64,000 nt of DNA from Palsa-883 sp963847615. GTDB lineage: Bacteria > Pseudomonadota > Alphaproteobacteria > Acetobacterales > Acetobacteraceae. A model generated the notes under the pieces. It saw nothing but the letters and a program-made list of their open reading frames with translations. It was not told the origin of the DNA and did not search any database. The DNA is taken from positions 558,001 through 622,000 of the forward strand of contig CAWKAN010000016.1 of assembly GCA_963847615.1 (NCBI GenBank). The letters are read 5' to 3'. Of this stretch, positions 34,713-43,233 are shown one piece after another (within the stretch, counting starts at the first letter, position 1; every line of letters begins with the position of its first letter). The position numbers and the translations under genes were made by a program.

Positions 34713-35809
34713 GCGCCGAGGACCTTCGGCGGGGTCAGATGCGCGACCTTCGGCAGCACCTCCTGCATCAACAGCCGCAACGAGGTGTGCCAGGCCTGCG
34801 GGTTGTCGACGTAGTCGAAGCCGAACACCAGCAACTGGCCGAACCCGCCGACATCGTCGTAGACGCGCGCCAGCTTCTCGGCGACCGTCGCGGGCGAGCC
34901 GATCAGCCAGTTGTGTTGCGCGCAATACTCGGCGGTGACGTCGGAGTCCGGCACGTCCGGGTGGTGCTTCAGGTATTCCAGGAAACCGAAATTCGCCAGC
35001 AGCGGCAGGAAATACTCGCGCATCATGCGCCCCATCATGCCGCCGACCGACAGCCGCCAGGCTTCGGCGTCGGTCTCGGCGACGAACACCTCGCGCACCA
35101 GCCGCCAGTCGCCGCGCCACGGGGTGCGCCCGGAGCGCGCCGCGCCGACCTCGACCGCGTCCCAGTGGCTGCGCACGTAGCCGGGGTTGAGGTTCAGGCT
35201 GAGGGGGAGAAAACCGTGCTCGCCGGCCAGCTTCAGCGTGTCGGAGTTCTTCGACAGCCCGGCCACGCCGATCGGCGGATGCGGTTTTTGCAACGGCTTG
35301 ATGTGCGGCTTGAGGAACCCGTACATCGTCGCCGGCTTCGCCACCTTCCAGAACTGGCCCTCGTAGTCGAAATGCGGCTCGTCGCTCCAGAGCCGCAGGA
35401 TGATGTCGAGCGCCTCGCGGGTCATTTCGCGGTTGACGCCGCCCATGCCGTCGACATGGAACATCGCCCAGTCGCTCGGCAGGCCGGAGGCGGCGACGCC
35501 GAAGTTCAGCCGCCCCTCCGACAGATGGTCGAGCATGGCCACGCGGTTGGCGAGTTCCGCGGGATGATGGTACGGCAGCAGGAAGCCGCCCGGGCCGATG
35601 CGGATCCGCTTGGTCTGCAGCAGCGCCTGGGCGACCAGCAGGTCGGGGGCCGGATGCGGCTCCCACGGCGCGGTGTGATGCTCGCCGATCCAGGCCTCGG
35701 TATAGCCGAGCTCGTCGGCCCAGCGCAGAACCTGCAGATCCCAGTCATGGCCAGGCTTCAAGCCGCGCTCCGGCGGGTGCGAGGGCATGGTGAAATAGCC
35801 GAACTGCAT
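34709..35809 (-). CDS. LLM-class flavin-dependent oxidoreductase
   Basis: The 366-aa protein is a luciferase-like monooxygenase: MQFGYFTMPSHPPERG opening, WADELGYTEAWIGEHHTAPWEPHPAPDLLVAQAL, GGFLLPYHHPAELANRVAMLDHLSEGRLNFGVA, and a C-terminal IGSPATVAEKLARVYDDVGGFGQLLVFG. It resembles limonene- and alkanal-monooxygenase subfamilies that use reduced FMN. The start at 35809 has GGGG about 8 nt upstream; an ATG seven codons earlier is possible. It is coupled to the aminotransferase gene downstream, which suggests a shared catabolic pathway. Confidence 0.9.
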   Translation of the reverse strand: MQFGYFTMPSHPPERGLKPGHDWDLQVLRWADELGYTEAWIGEHHTAPWEPHPAPDLLVAQALLQTKRIRIGPGGFLLPYHHPAELANRVAMLDHLSEGRLNFGVAASGLPSDWAMFHVDGMGGVNREMTREALDIILRLWSDEPHFDYEGQFWKVAKPATMYGFLKPHIKPLQKPHPPIGVAGLSKNSDTLKLAGEHGFLPLSLNLNPGYVRSHWDAVEVGAARSGRTPWRGDWRLVREVFVAETDAEAWRLSVGGMMGRMMREYFLPLLANFGFLEYLKHHPDVPDSDVTAEYCAQHNWLIGSPATVAEKLARVYDDVGGFGQLLVFGFDYVDNPQAWHTSLRLLMQEVLPKVAHLTPPKVLGA

Positions 35810-36106
35810 GATGTCTGTCCCCACGCGCATGGTGCTGTTCCGGCGTTGCGGCCGCCGGTGCGGCAAGCCTACACCGCCGCGCCGGTCAGGGCGACCGCCT
35901 GCTGCGGTGCCGTTGGGCGGCGGCCGGGACGGCCGGGGACCTGCCGGCCCGCCGCCGGTCAGCGGCGGCGCTTGCGGCTTGCCGCCGCTTCGACCGCAGC
36001 AGGGAGGTGGGGGCGGCGCCGGGAGCGGGGTTTTCACGCCCGGTCGGGCGACGGCGGGCCGGGTGGGCGGCGGCTGCCGCGCGCCGCCGGCCTCGGCCGG
36101 GCGCGG

Positions 36107-36409
36107 TCAGACCGGCAGCGGCTGGATGCGCGCCTCGATCTCGGCGCCCATTTCGGCCTGGGCCATCGACAGGTCGTAGGCGTTCTGCAGGCCCAGCCAG
36201 AATTGCGGGCTGGTGCGGAAGCGTCGGGCAAGCCGCAGCGCGATGTCCGAGGTCAGCGTGTGCGGCTGGCGGTCATCGATGATGGCGCTGATCCGGTTCG
36301 GGGTGACATCGAGCGCGGCAGCCAGCTCGCTGGCGCTGAGCTGCATCGGCTCCATGTATTCCTCGCGCAAGACCCTGCCTGGATGCATTCGGGCTCTGAC
36401 GCGTGCCAT
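36107..36409 (-). CDS. higA: HigA-family XRE antitoxin, orphan
   Basis: The 100-aa product has the HigA layout: MHPGRVLREEYMEPMQLSASELAAALDVTPNRISAIIDDRQ (HTH), then DIALRLARRFRTSPQFWLGLQNAYDL, the conserved FW..LQ..YDL segment. HigA normally follows higB. No HigB-like ORF is present on either side, so it is an orphan or its toxin has been lost. It may regulate other promoters or neutralise a distant toxin, such as that in the 43.2-kb pair. Confidence 0.88.
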   Translation of the reverse strand: MARVRARMHPGRVLREEYMEPMQLSASELAAALDVTPNRISAIIDDRQPHTLTSDIALRLARRFRTSPQFWLGLQNAYDLSMAQAEMGAEIEARIQPLPV

Positions 36410-36702
36410 TGTTGGCTCCTGGGGGTGGGCACAGCGACGGATCATCCTCCGCCGCGTCGCACCCTGGCGCCGACTCGTGGCAGGAAAGTGGCGAGGCCCT
36501 GGCCAAATGAAGAATTGGCAATTTTTAGCGGGCGGCGGCGCCGCCCGCCGGTTGTGCGCGAGCGGGTCGGCTGGCGCACGCAACCGCGATCGGCGGCGGC
36601 CTGCCCCGCGCCGACACGGCAAGACCTGGCGCCATCATCCGGCGACAGCGGGAGAAAATCGGGCTAAACTGTGCGCGGTGCGCGAGCACGGGAGGATCGG
36701 CC

Positions 36703-37362
36703 ATGCCTTTCGACGCCCTGATTGCCCCTCCGCCGCCAAGAACGCTGGACCAGGCGCTGGCCGATCACTGCCTCGCCCCGGTCGGCTGGGCGCGCCTGGC
36801 GGCGCACAAGCAGGCGCAGCTTGGGCGGTTCCGGCCAGGCTTCTGGCAGCGCCACGAGGCCTGGCTGCCGATCGCGCTGGTCGGTTCGGTCGGCTGCATG
36901 GCGGCCAGCGGCGGCCTGACGCACGGGATCGGCCCGCTGGAGATCGGTGCCCTGGGGATCGGCGCCTGGGGGATCGGCGCCTGGGGGATCGGCGTCGCCG
37001 CCGCGTTGCTGGCCTGGTCGCCGACGCTGATCTGGCTGGGGTCGTTTGCGCTGCTCATCGTCTTCGGCGTGTTCCGCGGGCGCGCCGGCGCGGAATGGCA
37101 GCAGCGGAACGTGACGATGGACGAGCTCGACCGACTCGGTGTCCCCGCGCAGATCGCGGCGACGGCGCGCATGCTGGTGCGCGAGCTGCCGGAGGCCGAG
37201 CTGGTCCTCGGCGAGCTGGTCGAGGACGCCGTCGTGCTCGACCCGTATCTGATCGTGCGCTGCAACGGCGCGGCCGCCTGCCTGGGCATCTGGGACGATC
37301 AGGGCATGATCGCCCGGGCGGAGGTCGATCCGGGGCCGATGCGACGAGGTGGGCGTCCCTAG
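36703..37362 (+). CDS. Membrane protein with IGAWG tandem repeats, unknown family
   Basis: The 219-aa protein has two hydrophobic segments (WLPIALVGSVGCMAASGGL and GIGVAAALLAWSPTLIWLGSFALLIVFGVF) separated by a stretch encoded by a 15-bp tandem repeat (36940-37000, unit GGGGATCGGCGCCTG). A C-terminal cytoplasmic-looking domain follows (LDRLGVPAQIAATARMLVRELPEAEL...DPYLIVRCNGAAACLGIWDD). No family recognised. The repeat number probably varies between strains. Confidence 0.65.
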   Translation: MPFDALIAPPPPRTLDQALADHCLAPVGWARLAAHKQAQLGRFRPGFWQRHEAWLPIALVGSVGCMAASGGLTHGIGPLEIGALGIGAWGIGAWGIGVAAALLAWSPTLIWLGSFALLIVFGVFRGRAGAEWQQRNVTMDELDRLGVPAQIAATARMLVRELPEAELVLGELVEDAVVLDPYLIVRCNGAAACLGIWDDQGMIARAEVDPGPMRRGGRP

Positions 37363-37583
37363 TGCGCCGTGTCGTTGATATTGCCTGGATTCGTGCGCCA
37401 ACCATCGTCACTGATGGCGTCGCAAGCAAGCCGCGACGTCGCCACAAAATCGCAGACGCAGATGACCGGTGCCCCCGCACTGTGATCCTGACCGGTTGAG
37501 CACAGTCCGGCCGTGGCTCGGAGAGGCTGCGATCGCCTGCGGCCGCGGCCCGCGTTGCGCGCTGGTGGCGCGGCGGGGCAAGC

Positions 37584-37635
37584 AAGAATTTACCGCAGAT
37601 GAAGCAAGGCGATGTACGCCGATGCACGCAGATGG
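37584..37635. repeat. Left inverted repeat flanking the GxxExxY remnant
   Basis: This 52-bp stretch (including TTACCGCAGATGAAGCAAGG and GATGCACGCAGATGG) is an inverted, slightly diverged copy of 38046-38098. The 'CGCAGATG.A.GCA' words belong to a short repeat type I associate with bacterial GxxExxY genes. Confidence 0.75.
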
Positions 37636-37646
37636 TTCCGTGCGGT

Positions 37647-38059
37647 TCACCGGTCGTGCGCTGCGCGTTTGATCTCCAGGCGCGGCTTGCCGAAATCAGG
37701 CCGGAGGCAGAGCGGCGGGCCGGTCGCTTTGCGGTCATTGGCGCACCGCATCCGACTCCCGGGTCAAGAATTCCCCGGGGCATGCGTGCGTCGTCCAGCG
37801 CCTTGACGGTGTTCAGCTCAGCCGGAGGTGCGTCCTCGACCCGCAGGTCCACGAAGTCGTCGGCGACCACCACGTCACGGTGGTACACCCTGGCGCCGCA
37901 TAGCTGCGCAACCGGTAGACCAGCCGCACGAACTGCAAAAGCCGATGCATTCTCATGGACCTTTTCCAGGAACCCGGCCCCAGGCGTATCGAGCACGCTG
38001 AACGCGCCGCCGATCACCTGCCCCGACAGATCATTCAGCACGGCGCCATCTGCGTGCAT
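37647..38059 (-). pseudogene. GxxExxY (PD-(D/E)XK-like) protein remnant
   Basis: From an ATG at 38059 the frame encodes SGQVIGGAFSVLDTPGAGFLEKVHENASAFAVRAAGLPVAQ and DLRVEDAPPAELNTVKALDDA. This corresponds to the GxxExxY family, although the usual Gly-x-x-Glu-x-x-Tyr motif reads GFLEKVHEN and the usual ELK reads ELN. After that the expected AQ.LNYLKATG segment is replaced. Only the C-terminal DFGKPRLEIKR reappears, in another frame, ending at 37647. It is a decayed gene. Family function is unproven; the fold suggests a nuclease. Confidence 0.7.
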
Positions 38060-38098
38060 CGGCGTGCATCGCCTTGCTTCATCTGCGGCAAGATTCTT
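38046..38098. repeat. Right inverted repeat flanking the GxxExxY remnant
   Basis: It is the inverted partner of 37584-37635, including ATCTGCGTGCATCGGCGTGC and CTTGCTTCATCTGCGG. The repeat overlaps the start codon of the GxxExxY remnant, so the repeat and the gene moved, or evolved, as one unit. Confidence 0.75.
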
Positions 38099-38100
38099 CC

Positions 38101-38567
38101 TTCGCGGTGCCGCGGACAGATGGTTACGGGCGTGTTGACGCGCCTGCGATGCACCACATCGCAACAGGGCCTGGAGATGCCGAGGTGATGCAGCGCAAGC
38201 GCGGCGCGCCTCTCGTGCGCTCGCCCGTTCCTCAAGCACCAGGCCTTCCCAGCGCCGGGATCAAGCCAAGGGCAAGCGGGCAGCATCTCCGTGCAGCGCT
38301 ACCAGTGCCCCGAATTGCTCATAGTGCCTGGTTACCGCGTCCGCCTGCGACCTCGGTAGAGTGCCGCAAGCTTGTCGCGAAATCGCCGCAGAGTCGGTGA
38401 CGCAGGGCACTAGCCCGGACGTCGCATCCCAGCGGCCCAAAATCCTGACCCATCGGCGTGTCGTGGGCCGCTGGTATCGCGCGCGGCCACCGCAGCACAA
38501 CGCTGCGGCGGCCGCCTGATCGGGGTTCCGCTGCCGAGCAGGCCGGCTTCGCCGCCGCGGGACGCGG
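38101..38567. other. Spacer with a palindromic repeat, no supported gene
   Basis: I find no ORF with convincing coding character. At 38425-38478 lies a second copy of the palindrome seen at 15936-15988 (ATCCCAGCGGCCCA ... TGGGCCGCTGGTATC). The minus-strand stretch 38256-38400 could be a fragment of a lost gene, but I cannot name it. Confidence 0.5.
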
Positions 38568-40193
38568 CTAGGTCACCGTGATCGCCGAGGTCACCAGGGC
38601 GCCGATCGTGCTGGCACCGCTGCCTTGCGCCAGCATCCACAGGTAATAGGTGCCGGCGGTGGCCGGTGCGTCGATATACTGGCCCCAGCCGTTGGTTTGG
38701 CCGTCGGCGGAGGCGGCGATCAGACCGGAGGTCGGGAGCACGGACGGGCTTGCCGACCAGGCGAAGGCCGCCGCGCTCACCGCGATCGGCGCGGGGGTGG
38801 CGATCATCTGCACCCCGCCGTTCGGCGCGACGCTGGTGTTGTGGACCTGCGCGGCGGCGGCGGTCCAGCTGCCCGGCACGACGGTGGTGCCCCAGGTCGT
38901 GCCCGTCGTGGTGGCGGACCACGCACTCGGGCTGGAAGCGGCGTTCGTCGCCTGGACTTCGACGTCGATCGCGGCGGCGCCCGCCAGGCCGGTGAGCGTG
39001 TATGGGCTGGTGGCGCCCGACACCGTCGTCCAGGTGCCGGCGCTGCTCGGGCTGGTGCGCAGGTTGTAGCCGGTCGCGGCGCCATGGGTGGAGTCGACCG
39101 CCGGGGCTGTCCAGCTGACGGTGAGTTTGCTGGCGGTGCCGTCCGGCGGCGGCGCCACGCTGGCGATCGCCGGCGCGTTCGGCGCGGTCGGCCCGGCGGT
39201 GGTGAGGGTGGTGGTGGCCGACCAGGCGCTCGCGCCGGCGGTGTTGACACTCTCGACCTGCACGTCGATCGCCGCGCCGGTGGCGAGACCCGACAGGTCG
39301 TATGGGCTGGTGACGCCCGACACCGTGGTCCAGGTACCGGCGCCCGAGGGACTGGAGCGCAGGTTGTAGCCGGTGGCGGCGCTGTGGGTGGCATCGACCG
39401 TGGGGGCCGTCCAGGTCACCATGAGGTCGCTGCCGCTGCCTTGCGCCAGGGCGACGGCGGCCGGCGGGTTCGGCGCGGTCGGCCCGGCGGTGCTGAGAGT
39501 GGTGGTGGCCGACCAGGCGCTGGTGCCGGCGGCGTTGACGCTCTCGACCTGGACGTCGAACGCCGCGCCGGCGGCGAGACCCGACAGGTCGTATGGGCTG
39601 GTGACGCCCGCCACCGTCGTCCAGCTGCCGGCGCCCGAGGGGCTGGAGCACAGGTTGTAGCTGGCCGCGGCGCCGTGGGTGGCATCGACCGCCGGGGCCG
39701 TCCAGGTCACGATGAGGTCGCTGGCGGTGCCTTGCGCCAGGGAGACGGCGGCCGGCGGGTTCGGTGCGGCAATGACCGTGGTGAGCGTGCGGGTGGCCGA
39801 CCATGCGCCCGCGCCGCCGGCGTTGAGGCTCTGGATCTGCACGTCGAACGCCGCGCCGGCGACCAGGCCCGTCAGGTCGTACGGGCTGGCGACACCCGAC
39901 ACCGTCGTCCAGCTACCGGCGCCCGCGGGGCTGGAGCGCAGGTTGTAGCCGGTCGCGGCGTCGTGGGTGCTGTCGGTTGCTGCGGCGATCCAGGTGACGA
40001 TCAGGTCGCTGCCGGTGCCCTGCGCCAAGGCGACGGCGCTTGGCGGGTTTGGTATGTTCGGCGTGGGCGCGGGCGCCGGGGCTGACGCGATCGGGGACGC
40101 GAAGGCGCGCATCGTGGCTGGGTGCCGGTTGGTCGGGGGTGTTGCGGGGTATCTGGACATTTTCGTTGCGGTTCCTGTTGGACTCGCGTGCAT
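38568..40193 (-). CDS. Protein of four tandem fibronectin type III domains
   Basis: The 541-aa product contains four units of about 95 residues starting near residues 48, 143, 241 and 338. Each has PNPPAAVALAQG..SDL.VTWTAP, ATGYNLRSSPSGAGTWTTVSGV and SPYDLSGLA.GAA.DVQVESVN, the beta strands of FN3 with conserved Trp, Tyr and Leu. Units 2-4 are alike at DNA level, so they arose by recent duplication. A C-terminal about 100-aa domain of unknown type follows (SAAAFAWSASPSVLPTSG...). No clear signal peptide at the annotated start. Probably a surface or adhesive protein. Confidence 0.85.
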   Translation of the reverse strand: MHASPTGTATKMSRYPATPPTNRHPATMRAFASPIASAPAPAPTPNIPNPPSAVALAQGTGSDLIVTWIAAATDSTHDAATGYNLRSSPAGAGSWTTVSGVASPYDLTGLVAGAAFDVQIQSLNAGGAGAWSATRTLTTVIAAPNPPAAVSLAQGTASDLIVTWTAPAVDATHGAAASYNLCSSPSGAGSWTTVAGVTSPYDLSGLAAGAAFDVQVESVNAAGTSAWSATTTLSTAGPTAPNPPAAVALAQGSGSDLMVTWTAPTVDATHSAATGYNLRSSPSGAGTWTTVSGVTSPYDLSGLATGAAIDVQVESVNTAGASAWSATTTLTTAGPTAPNAPAIASVAPPPDGTASKLTVSWTAPAVDSTHGAATGYNLRTSPSSAGTWTTVSGATSPYTLTGLAGAAAIDVEVQATNAASSPSAWSATTTGTTWGTTVVPGSWTAAAAQVHNTSVAPNGGVQMIATPAPIAVSAAAFAWSASPSVLPTSGLIAASADGQTNGWGQYIDAPATAGTYYLWMLAQGSGASTIGALVTSAITVT

Positions 40194-40595
40194 GTGGGGG
40201 TTTGGCCGGCGTTGTCCAGATGTTAGTCAGATTTTCTTTCTCTGGAGGCCTCGGCGTTTTGTACATTGATATATAGCGATAGACAACATCGGATACGGAT
40301 TGATGCCGGCCGACAGACCGCCGCGATCGTCATTTAGATTAACCGATTAGGGTCCGTCTGCCTGCCTCCCTTGCCCCGCTGCCGCCAGGCCGGCCGGCGG
40401 CGGGTCCAATCCGGCGCGCGCGCCGGCGCGCCGCGGCCCGGCCGGCTTGCGGTGCCCAGGATGGAGGCTGCGCTTGCCCGGCTTGCGCGCCCCCGCCCCT
40501 TGCCAAGGCGGGCGGATGCGCCGATGTAGCGGTAATGACCGGACCGCTGGGGTCCGGTATATTCCTCGCTCCTCCGATCGCATGAGGCCGGCCGC
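40194..40595. other. Divergent promoter region between the FN3 gene and the Nfu gene
   Basis: The 400-bp spacer has an AT-rich stretch at about 40255-40345 (GTACATTGATATATAGCG) suited to a promoter for the minus-strand FN3 gene. The right part is GC-rich without an ORF. I could not place -35/-10 boxes with confidence. Confidence 0.4.
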
Positions 40596-41156
40596 ATGTT
40601 CATCGAAACCGAACCGACACCCAACCCCGCCACCCTGAAGTTCCTGCCCGGGCGCGACGTGGCGGGCAGCGGCACTGCCGATTTCGCCTCGCCCGATGCG
40701 GCCGGCCGCAGCCCCCTGGCCGGCGCGCTGTTCGCGCTGCCGGGCGTCGCGCGGGTGTTCCTCGGCGCCGACTTCATCACCGTCACCAAGACCGGCGAGA
40801 TCGCCTGGCAGACGCTGAAGCCGCAGGTGCTGGGCACCATCATGGAGCATTTCGTCGCCGGGCGGCCGGTGCTGGAGGGCGCCGACCTCGCCGCCGCGGA
40901 CGAGGACGTGGCCCCGGAGGACCGCGAGATCGTCGCCCAGATCAAGGAGCTGATCGACACCAGGGTGCGCCCGGCGGTGGCCGGCGACGGCGGCGACATC
41001 GTGTTCCGCGGCTATCGCGACGGCATCGTGCGGCTGCACATGCAGGGCGCCTGCTCGGGCTGCCCGTCGTCCAGCGCCACGCTGAAGCACGGCATCGAGA
41101 ACATGCTGCGCCACTACGTGCCCGAGGTGCAGGCGGTCGAACAGGTCGAGTTCTGA
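40596..41156 (+). CDS. Nfu-type iron-sulfur cluster scaffold/carrier
   Basis: The 186-aa protein opens MFIETEPTPNPATLKFLPG, the N-terminal Nfu domain, and ends with the NifU-like domain containing RPAVAGDGGDIVFRGYRDGIVRLHMQGACSGCPSSSATLKHGIE. The CxxC (CSGC) ligates a 4Fe-4S cluster. This is the alphaproteobacterial/mitochondrial NFU1 layout, which delivers clusters to enzymes such as lipoyl synthase. In many relatives it precedes tsaB and rimI. Here that order is interrupted by the 4.3-kb transposon and a nitroreductase gene. Confidence 0.94.
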   Translation: MFIETEPTPNPATLKFLPGRDVAGSGTADFASPDAAGRSPLAGALFALPGVARVFLGADFITVTKTGEIAWQTLKPQVLGTIMEHFVAGRPVLEGADLAAADEDVAPEDREIVAQIKELIDTRVRPAVAGDGGDIVFRGYRDGIVRLHMQGACSGCPSSSATLKHGIENMLRHYVPEVQAVEQVEF

Positions 41157-41182
41157 CGGCGCGCCGGGGGCAGGCCACCGGG

Positions 41183-41257
41183 TGAAGCGAAGCAAGGCCG
41201 GGGCTCCGCCCCGAACCCCGCCAGGGGGCTTTGCCCCCTGGACCCCCACCAGAGGCG
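41183..41257. repeat. Dispersed giant-hairpin repeat, copy C, left part
   Basis: It contains modules shared with copies A and B (AAGCAAGGCCGGGGCTCCGC, then CCAGGGGGCTTTGCCCCCTGG) up to ACCAGAGGCG. It is cut at 41257 by the transposon. Its continuation resumes at 45541 after a 9-bp duplication, CCAGAGGCG. Confidence 0.9.
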
Positions 41258-41341
41258 GGTAGTGGGTCCGTTTGAAATCCCCTAGATTTAATTCCTACCG
41301 ATCCAGGTTGAACGCCAGCCCGGCCGTGCCATACTCCCCAC

Positions 41342-41566
41342 ATGGCAATCAAACGCATCCCCCGTCCCAGAGACCCAATCGCGCTCGCGAAGCTGATCGG
41401 GGACATTGCCACCGGGCAAGTGGTGGATGCCGTGGACGATGGGAAGGACGCGAACAAGGCGGCGGGTGGGCGGAAGGGCGGGGCAGCCCGCGCCAAAAAT
41501 CTCAGCCCGCGCGAGCGATCAGAGATTGCATCTCTGGCGGCTTCGGCCAGATGGAAAAAGGGTTAA
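41342..41566 (+). CDS. Small basic passenger protein (74 aa)
   Basis: MAIKRIPRPRDPIALAKLIGDIATGQVVDAV is followed by GGRKGGAARAKNLSPRERSEIASLAASARWKKG. The tail (GG..RA..L....R.EIA..AA.ARW) matches a widespread family of small basic, probably nucleic-acid-binding proteins common on mobile elements. First gene inside the left end of the transposon. It is convergent with the next gene, their 3' ends overlapping by four bases. Function unknown. Confidence 0.75.
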   Translation: MAIKRIPRPRDPIALAKLIGDIATGQVVDAVDDGKDANKAAGGRKGGAARAKNLSPRERSEIASLAASARWKKG

Positions 41567-42088
41567 GCCGCTTCTTCTCCATCATCATCGTCGCCGTCGG
41601 TTTCGCGTTCCGCGGCTCGGCGGTCTTCAGCGCGCTTTTCGGCGACATCATCCGAGAAGTCCATGAGGAAATTCAACTGGGGGTTGTCTGGGAACGCGCC
41701 GTTCATGTGTTCGACATCGCAAACCGCTAGATACACATCGTGTGCGATGGCTTCGCGCCGCTGCCTTGTTCCGCGTTGCCGCAGCGTAGGAGACCCTCCG
41801 CTGTCCGTGTCAAAGTAATGCTTGATAGAGATGCCAGCCACATCGAAAAGCGTCACACTCTGCTTCGCTCGATAGTAAAACTGCCCCATCGCGTCGAAGC
41901 GTCGCGCCTGTCGAAGAGCCTGAGTTACGCGCTTTCTCAGAAGCTGCTTCACATCTTGGGGTCCCAGCGCGAGCAGCTTATGCTTCGTCGCCCAATCCAC
42001 AAATTCACCCGGATCGCCGGACGCTTGCCCAGTCTCCTCGATCCACGAGTTCCCAGAGCTTGTTTACCTGTTCGTTATAGTCAGCCAT
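41563..42088 (-). CDS. Unknown passenger protein, frame slips at about 42046
   Basis: The start MADYNEQVNKLWE at 42088 lies in one frame, and the body continues in another after a one-base slip near 42046: EETGQASGDPGEFVDWATKHKLLALGPQDVKQLLRKRVTQALRQARRFD, then QFYYRAKQSVTLFDVAGISIKHYFD and the acidic tail DDDDGEEAA. The restored product is about 174 aa, soluble and of no family I recognise. The gene starts 8 bp downstream of the HigA-ImmA gene stop, so it is probably the third gene of the toxin-antitoxin operon. Confidence 0.65.
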
Positions 42089-42096
42089 TGTGTGTC

Positions 42097-43233
42097 TCAC
42101 AGCCCAGTTGGTGCATGGTGGCCCCACCCATCTTTGTACTTCCAATCCAAGAGGTGGTCCCGGATGCTGGTTTGGTATTTCCTCAAAAAGGTATACCTTT
42201 GTGTCTTGCGCTGTATCTGACCGACCACAACAGCAGGATTGATCTCTATCCGCGCAGCGAAGGTCAAGACATCATGCTCGGATATGAACGGACTCTTTCG
42301 CAAGATGAACGAATCCAATAGGGCCTGTGGCACGCAAAATTCTGCCGCCGCGCTATCTGCAATTCGTTCACATTCCACTTCCTGATCCGGGGCCTCAGGA
42401 TCGTATTCATCTACCGGTGCGAATGACGCTTCCATCCCATCCTTATTAAGGATGTGCTCGATTTCATGGCGCAAGACAAAACAGAAATTGTCGGCGCGGT
42501 CCAATCGGAGCGTCATGCCGATTACGGGTTGACCGCCGAGCCATACACAAACCCCATCAATTTTTGACCCGGGCAACGCTTCCACCAAAACAAACCGAAT
42601 GCCGCATTTCCGGAGAAGGTGTGGTATTCGCGCAAAATCCTCCTTCTCCATCATGTGGGCGCGGATGCTTGGCAGTGCGGCGCGCAGCGACCCCTCAGAA
42701 TATAGAGGACATTCCATCTGCTCCGCAAATTTTCTGACACGGGTCAGCCATACGTACTGAAGCGGCGTCGTCCGTTCATAGCCCGCCTTTTTTGCTGCGT
42801 GGGACATGAGCGGCGCATCGTTGACAAAGGGGATATCCGCAACGCGGTTCTTTTCAAAGAATCGCATCATTTGGAGGTCCAGCAACGCGGGTTCGGCATC
42901 TTCAATCCAGCCGCGCTTGATCATCTCGCGGACGGGGAAAACCGAAAGCCACGACGCGCGCCTACGAACGCCCGGATCGGCCTTTTTTGCCCGGTTTAAA
43001 TCGTAAATCTTCTGAAGGTTCATGAAAAACTCGGGCGGCATCTCAAAGGCGTCCCCAAGCGAAACTGCAATGTCGGGATTTATGTCAGCCTTCCCGCCAA
43101 TGAGCTTGTTGAGCTGCCCAGCATCCATCCCAAGAATGTATGCAAGGTCGGCCTGGAGCCAGCCGCGAGTTTCCAACTCCTCCTTTATGAAGGAACCAGG
43201 ATGGTCGACGGGCATGGGGATGGGCTTAGTCAT
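42097..43233 (-). CDS. HigA-type antitoxin fused to an ImmA/IrrE metallopeptidase
   Basis: Residues about 8-80 form a HigA-like HTH (HPGSFIKEELETRGWLQADLAYILGMDAGQLNKLIGGKADINPD, then FFMNLQKIYDLNRA). The C-terminal part is an ImmA/IrrE zinc peptidase with FVLRHEIEHILNKDG (HExxH, about residue 255) and ERIADSAAAEFCVPQAL. Total 378 aa. Its ATG overlaps the TAA of the HigB-like toxin (TAATG). The antitoxin and protease in one chain suggest that toxin release could be controlled by self-cleavage, as in other ImmA systems; that step is inferred. Confidence 0.88.
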   Translation of the reverse strand: MTKPIPMPVDHPGSFIKEELETRGWLQADLAYILGMDAGQLNKLIGGKADINPDIAVSLGDAFEMPPEFFMNLQKIYDLNRAKKADPGVRRRASWLSVFPVREMIKRGWIEDAEPALLDLQMMRFFEKNRVADIPFVNDAPLMSHAAKKAGYERTTPLQYVWLTRVRKFAEQMECPLYSEGSLRAALPSIRAHMMEKEDFARIPHLLRKCGIRFVLVEALPGSKIDGVCVWLGGQPVIGMTLRLDRADNFCFVLRHEIEHILNKDGMEASFAPVDEYDPEAPDQEVECERIADSAAAEFCVPQALLDSFILRKSPFISEHDVLTFAARIEINPAVVVGQIQRKTQRYTFLRKYQTSIRDHLLDWKYKDGWGHHAPTGL

